Of a stretch of 64,000 bases of DNA, positions 62,730-64,000 are shown in pieces (within the stretch, counting starts at the first letter, position 1; each line of letters starts with the position of its first letter). Made by a program: the position numbers and the translations under genes. Source of the DNA: Neckera pumila (Eukaryota; Streptophyta; Bryopsida; Hypnales; Neckeraceae); the NCBI GenBank assembly GCA_963969595.1, contig OZ018408.1, forward strand, positions 32,674,108 to 32,738,107, given 5' to 3'. Under the pieces are notes generated by a model, which ran no database searches, was not told the DNA's origin, and saw only the letters and a program-made list of their open reading frames with translations.

Positions 62730-63346
62730 TCCTTTTCTTCTCAACACATGCAAGTCAAGCAACAAAAAATATTTTTTATATATGATTTTTTTTATTTTTA
62801 ATAAATTTTATGGATTTTCAACTTAGCAAGTCATTATCACCTAAAGCTTTTTGAAGGCTCCAGAAGGTTTGTATGAAGTCATTTTGAACAAATGGCAATG
62901 ACATTTTTAACAAATATGTGCACTTATATTATCTTCATGAAAATATAAATTTTTCCCAATCGGATGCCTTGATCAAAATTTATGAGCTCAAAGTATATGA
63001 GCAACTTGGGCATTGTGCTAACAAAAAAGGCAAGCAGTAATGCAAGATGTGAATATTTTTCCATCAATTTTGAATGCATATATCTTGCAATATATAAAGC
63101 CAAATAGACTAAAAAAATTTCAACACATTTTCATAGTATTATAGATCAATAATATTTCGATTTTTTTTAAATCAATTTTTTCCAATTTTCACTCAATACA
63201 CTGAAAATGGCAACTTTAGAATAATTTTAGTACTATTATCTCAAATTCTATTTGATTTTTTAAAAAAAAATCCTTTTTCCATTTTTTTAGAATTAAGTAT
63301 TTATATTGAGTTTTTTCATTTTAATTATTCTAAAAAATGAGTTCTA
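62730..63346. repeat. Degenerate relative of the TTAA elements
   Basis: About 63060-63220 has, in the same order as elements A and B, GAATGCATATATCTTGCAAT, then an A-rich block, then GAAAATGGCAACTTTAGAAT. Ends are not clear. Very AT-rich, no gene. Confidence 0.4.
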
Positions 63347-63976
63347 AATTATCTCTTGAAGCATGATTCAAGCCATTTTCTACTTTGGAGCAAGTCCTCC
63401 TCAATGCAATATTTGTTGGATCATTGTGAATTTTTTAACAGATGTGTATTTTACTATTAGCTCAATGCCTAGAAAATTTTACAACAATCCAAGTTGTGGT
63501 TAAGAAGTTATGCTTCAAAAAAACGTTTTTTTCAAAATAGGGGCAGTTTGGGCAGCCATAATAAATAGGTCCAATTGGTCTTGAATCTTTTATACATAAA
63601 ATCAACAAGGTTGTTAAAATAATCCTAAAAGTTCAAAGGTATATGAATACATGATTTTGACTTTCAAGCCTTTAAAATTCACCTTTTTAAGTTTTGTATT
63701 ATTGGAAGGTAGGTATAAAAAAAATCAAACTAATTGGAGCTATCTATCATGGCTGCCATGGCTGCCCAAACTGCCCCTACTTCAAGAAAAAAGTCCTTTT
63801 GAAGCATAACTTCTAAAGCGCAACTTGGAGTGTTGTAAAATTATCTAGGCATCAAACTAGTAGTGAAACACACCTCTAGTTTAAATTCATGAGAAGCCAA
63901 TAAATTTTGCATTTGGATGGACCTACCTAAAAGTGGAAAATGGTTTGAAATCATGCTTTAGGCCTTTAGGAGTGTA
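63347..63976. mobile_element. Foldback element G, relative of F
   Basis: Inverted repeat of about 630 bp. GAAGCATGATTCAAGCC on the left pairs with GGTTTGAAATCATGCTTTAG on the right, and the words CAGTTTGGGCAGCCAT and ATGGCTGCCCAAACTG lie on either side of the centre. It shares AGTAGTGAAACACACCT with F. Its outer TTAA is decayed. Non-coding. Confidence 0.65.
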
Positions 63977-64000
63977 ATATTTCAGTTATACTCAACACAC

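Noticed and set aside
1..64000. tRNA, rRNA or CRISPR loci
   Set aside because: No tRNA arm patterns, rRNA stretches or repeat-spacer arrays were seen on either strand.

Overview
The window is nuclear DNA of a land plant or a close streptophyte relative. Six genes have GT-AG introns or plant-type organisation, and two encode plastid proteins (a ClpR1-type subunit and an ELIP). A Ure2p-class glutathione transferase, an ELIP and a fungal-style FAD oxidase occurring together point to a bryophyte-grade or other early-diverging plant. The species cannot be fixed from sequence alone. Genes are GC-rich islands in a strongly AT-rich background packed with short non-autonomous transposons.

Layout. 1-1930: an exact 777-bp duplication separated by a 200-N gap and 176 bp, probably an assembly artefact. 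2189-7346 (+): the FACT histone chaperone subunit SPT16, eight coding exons. 7347-13733: AT-rich spacer with a MITE, an 82-bp tandem array and a long inverted repeat. 13734-14171 (+): an intronless orphan gene of 145 codons. 18033-19850 (-): a four-exon Ure2p-class GST. 19851-25893: repeats, including a perfect 4 x 68-bp array. 25894-28703 (+): plastid CLPR1, nine exons. 30641-31685 (+): an ELIP, two exons. 31686-39822: AT-rich spacer with a 613-bp hairpin. 39823-43413 (+): an ankyrin-repeat (ILK-type, Raf-like) protein kinase, at least eleven exons. 43854-45949 (-): a secreted FAD oxidase of the VAO/isoamyl-alcohol-oxidase type, convergent with the kinase. 45950-64000: no gene I can support; dense in transposon remnants.

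The genes are ordinary single loci and form no operon or evident cluster. CLPR1 and ELIP are both plastid-directed and lie next to each other, but nothing in the sequence shows a functional link.

The most unusual signal is a set of roughly 0.4-1 kb elements bounded by TTAA and short inverted termini reading CCCCTAAAG or close variants. Five copies lie between 49.2 and 59.2 kb and further related elements lie elsewhere. The TTAA target site plus CCC-starting termini is the hallmark of piggyBac-type transposons, which are seldom described in plants. No transposase is encoded here. Separate families are TA-flanked MITEs with CAC(T)RAATAG termini (four copies) and an Emigrant/pogo-like element carrying a near-perfect 500-bp hairpin.
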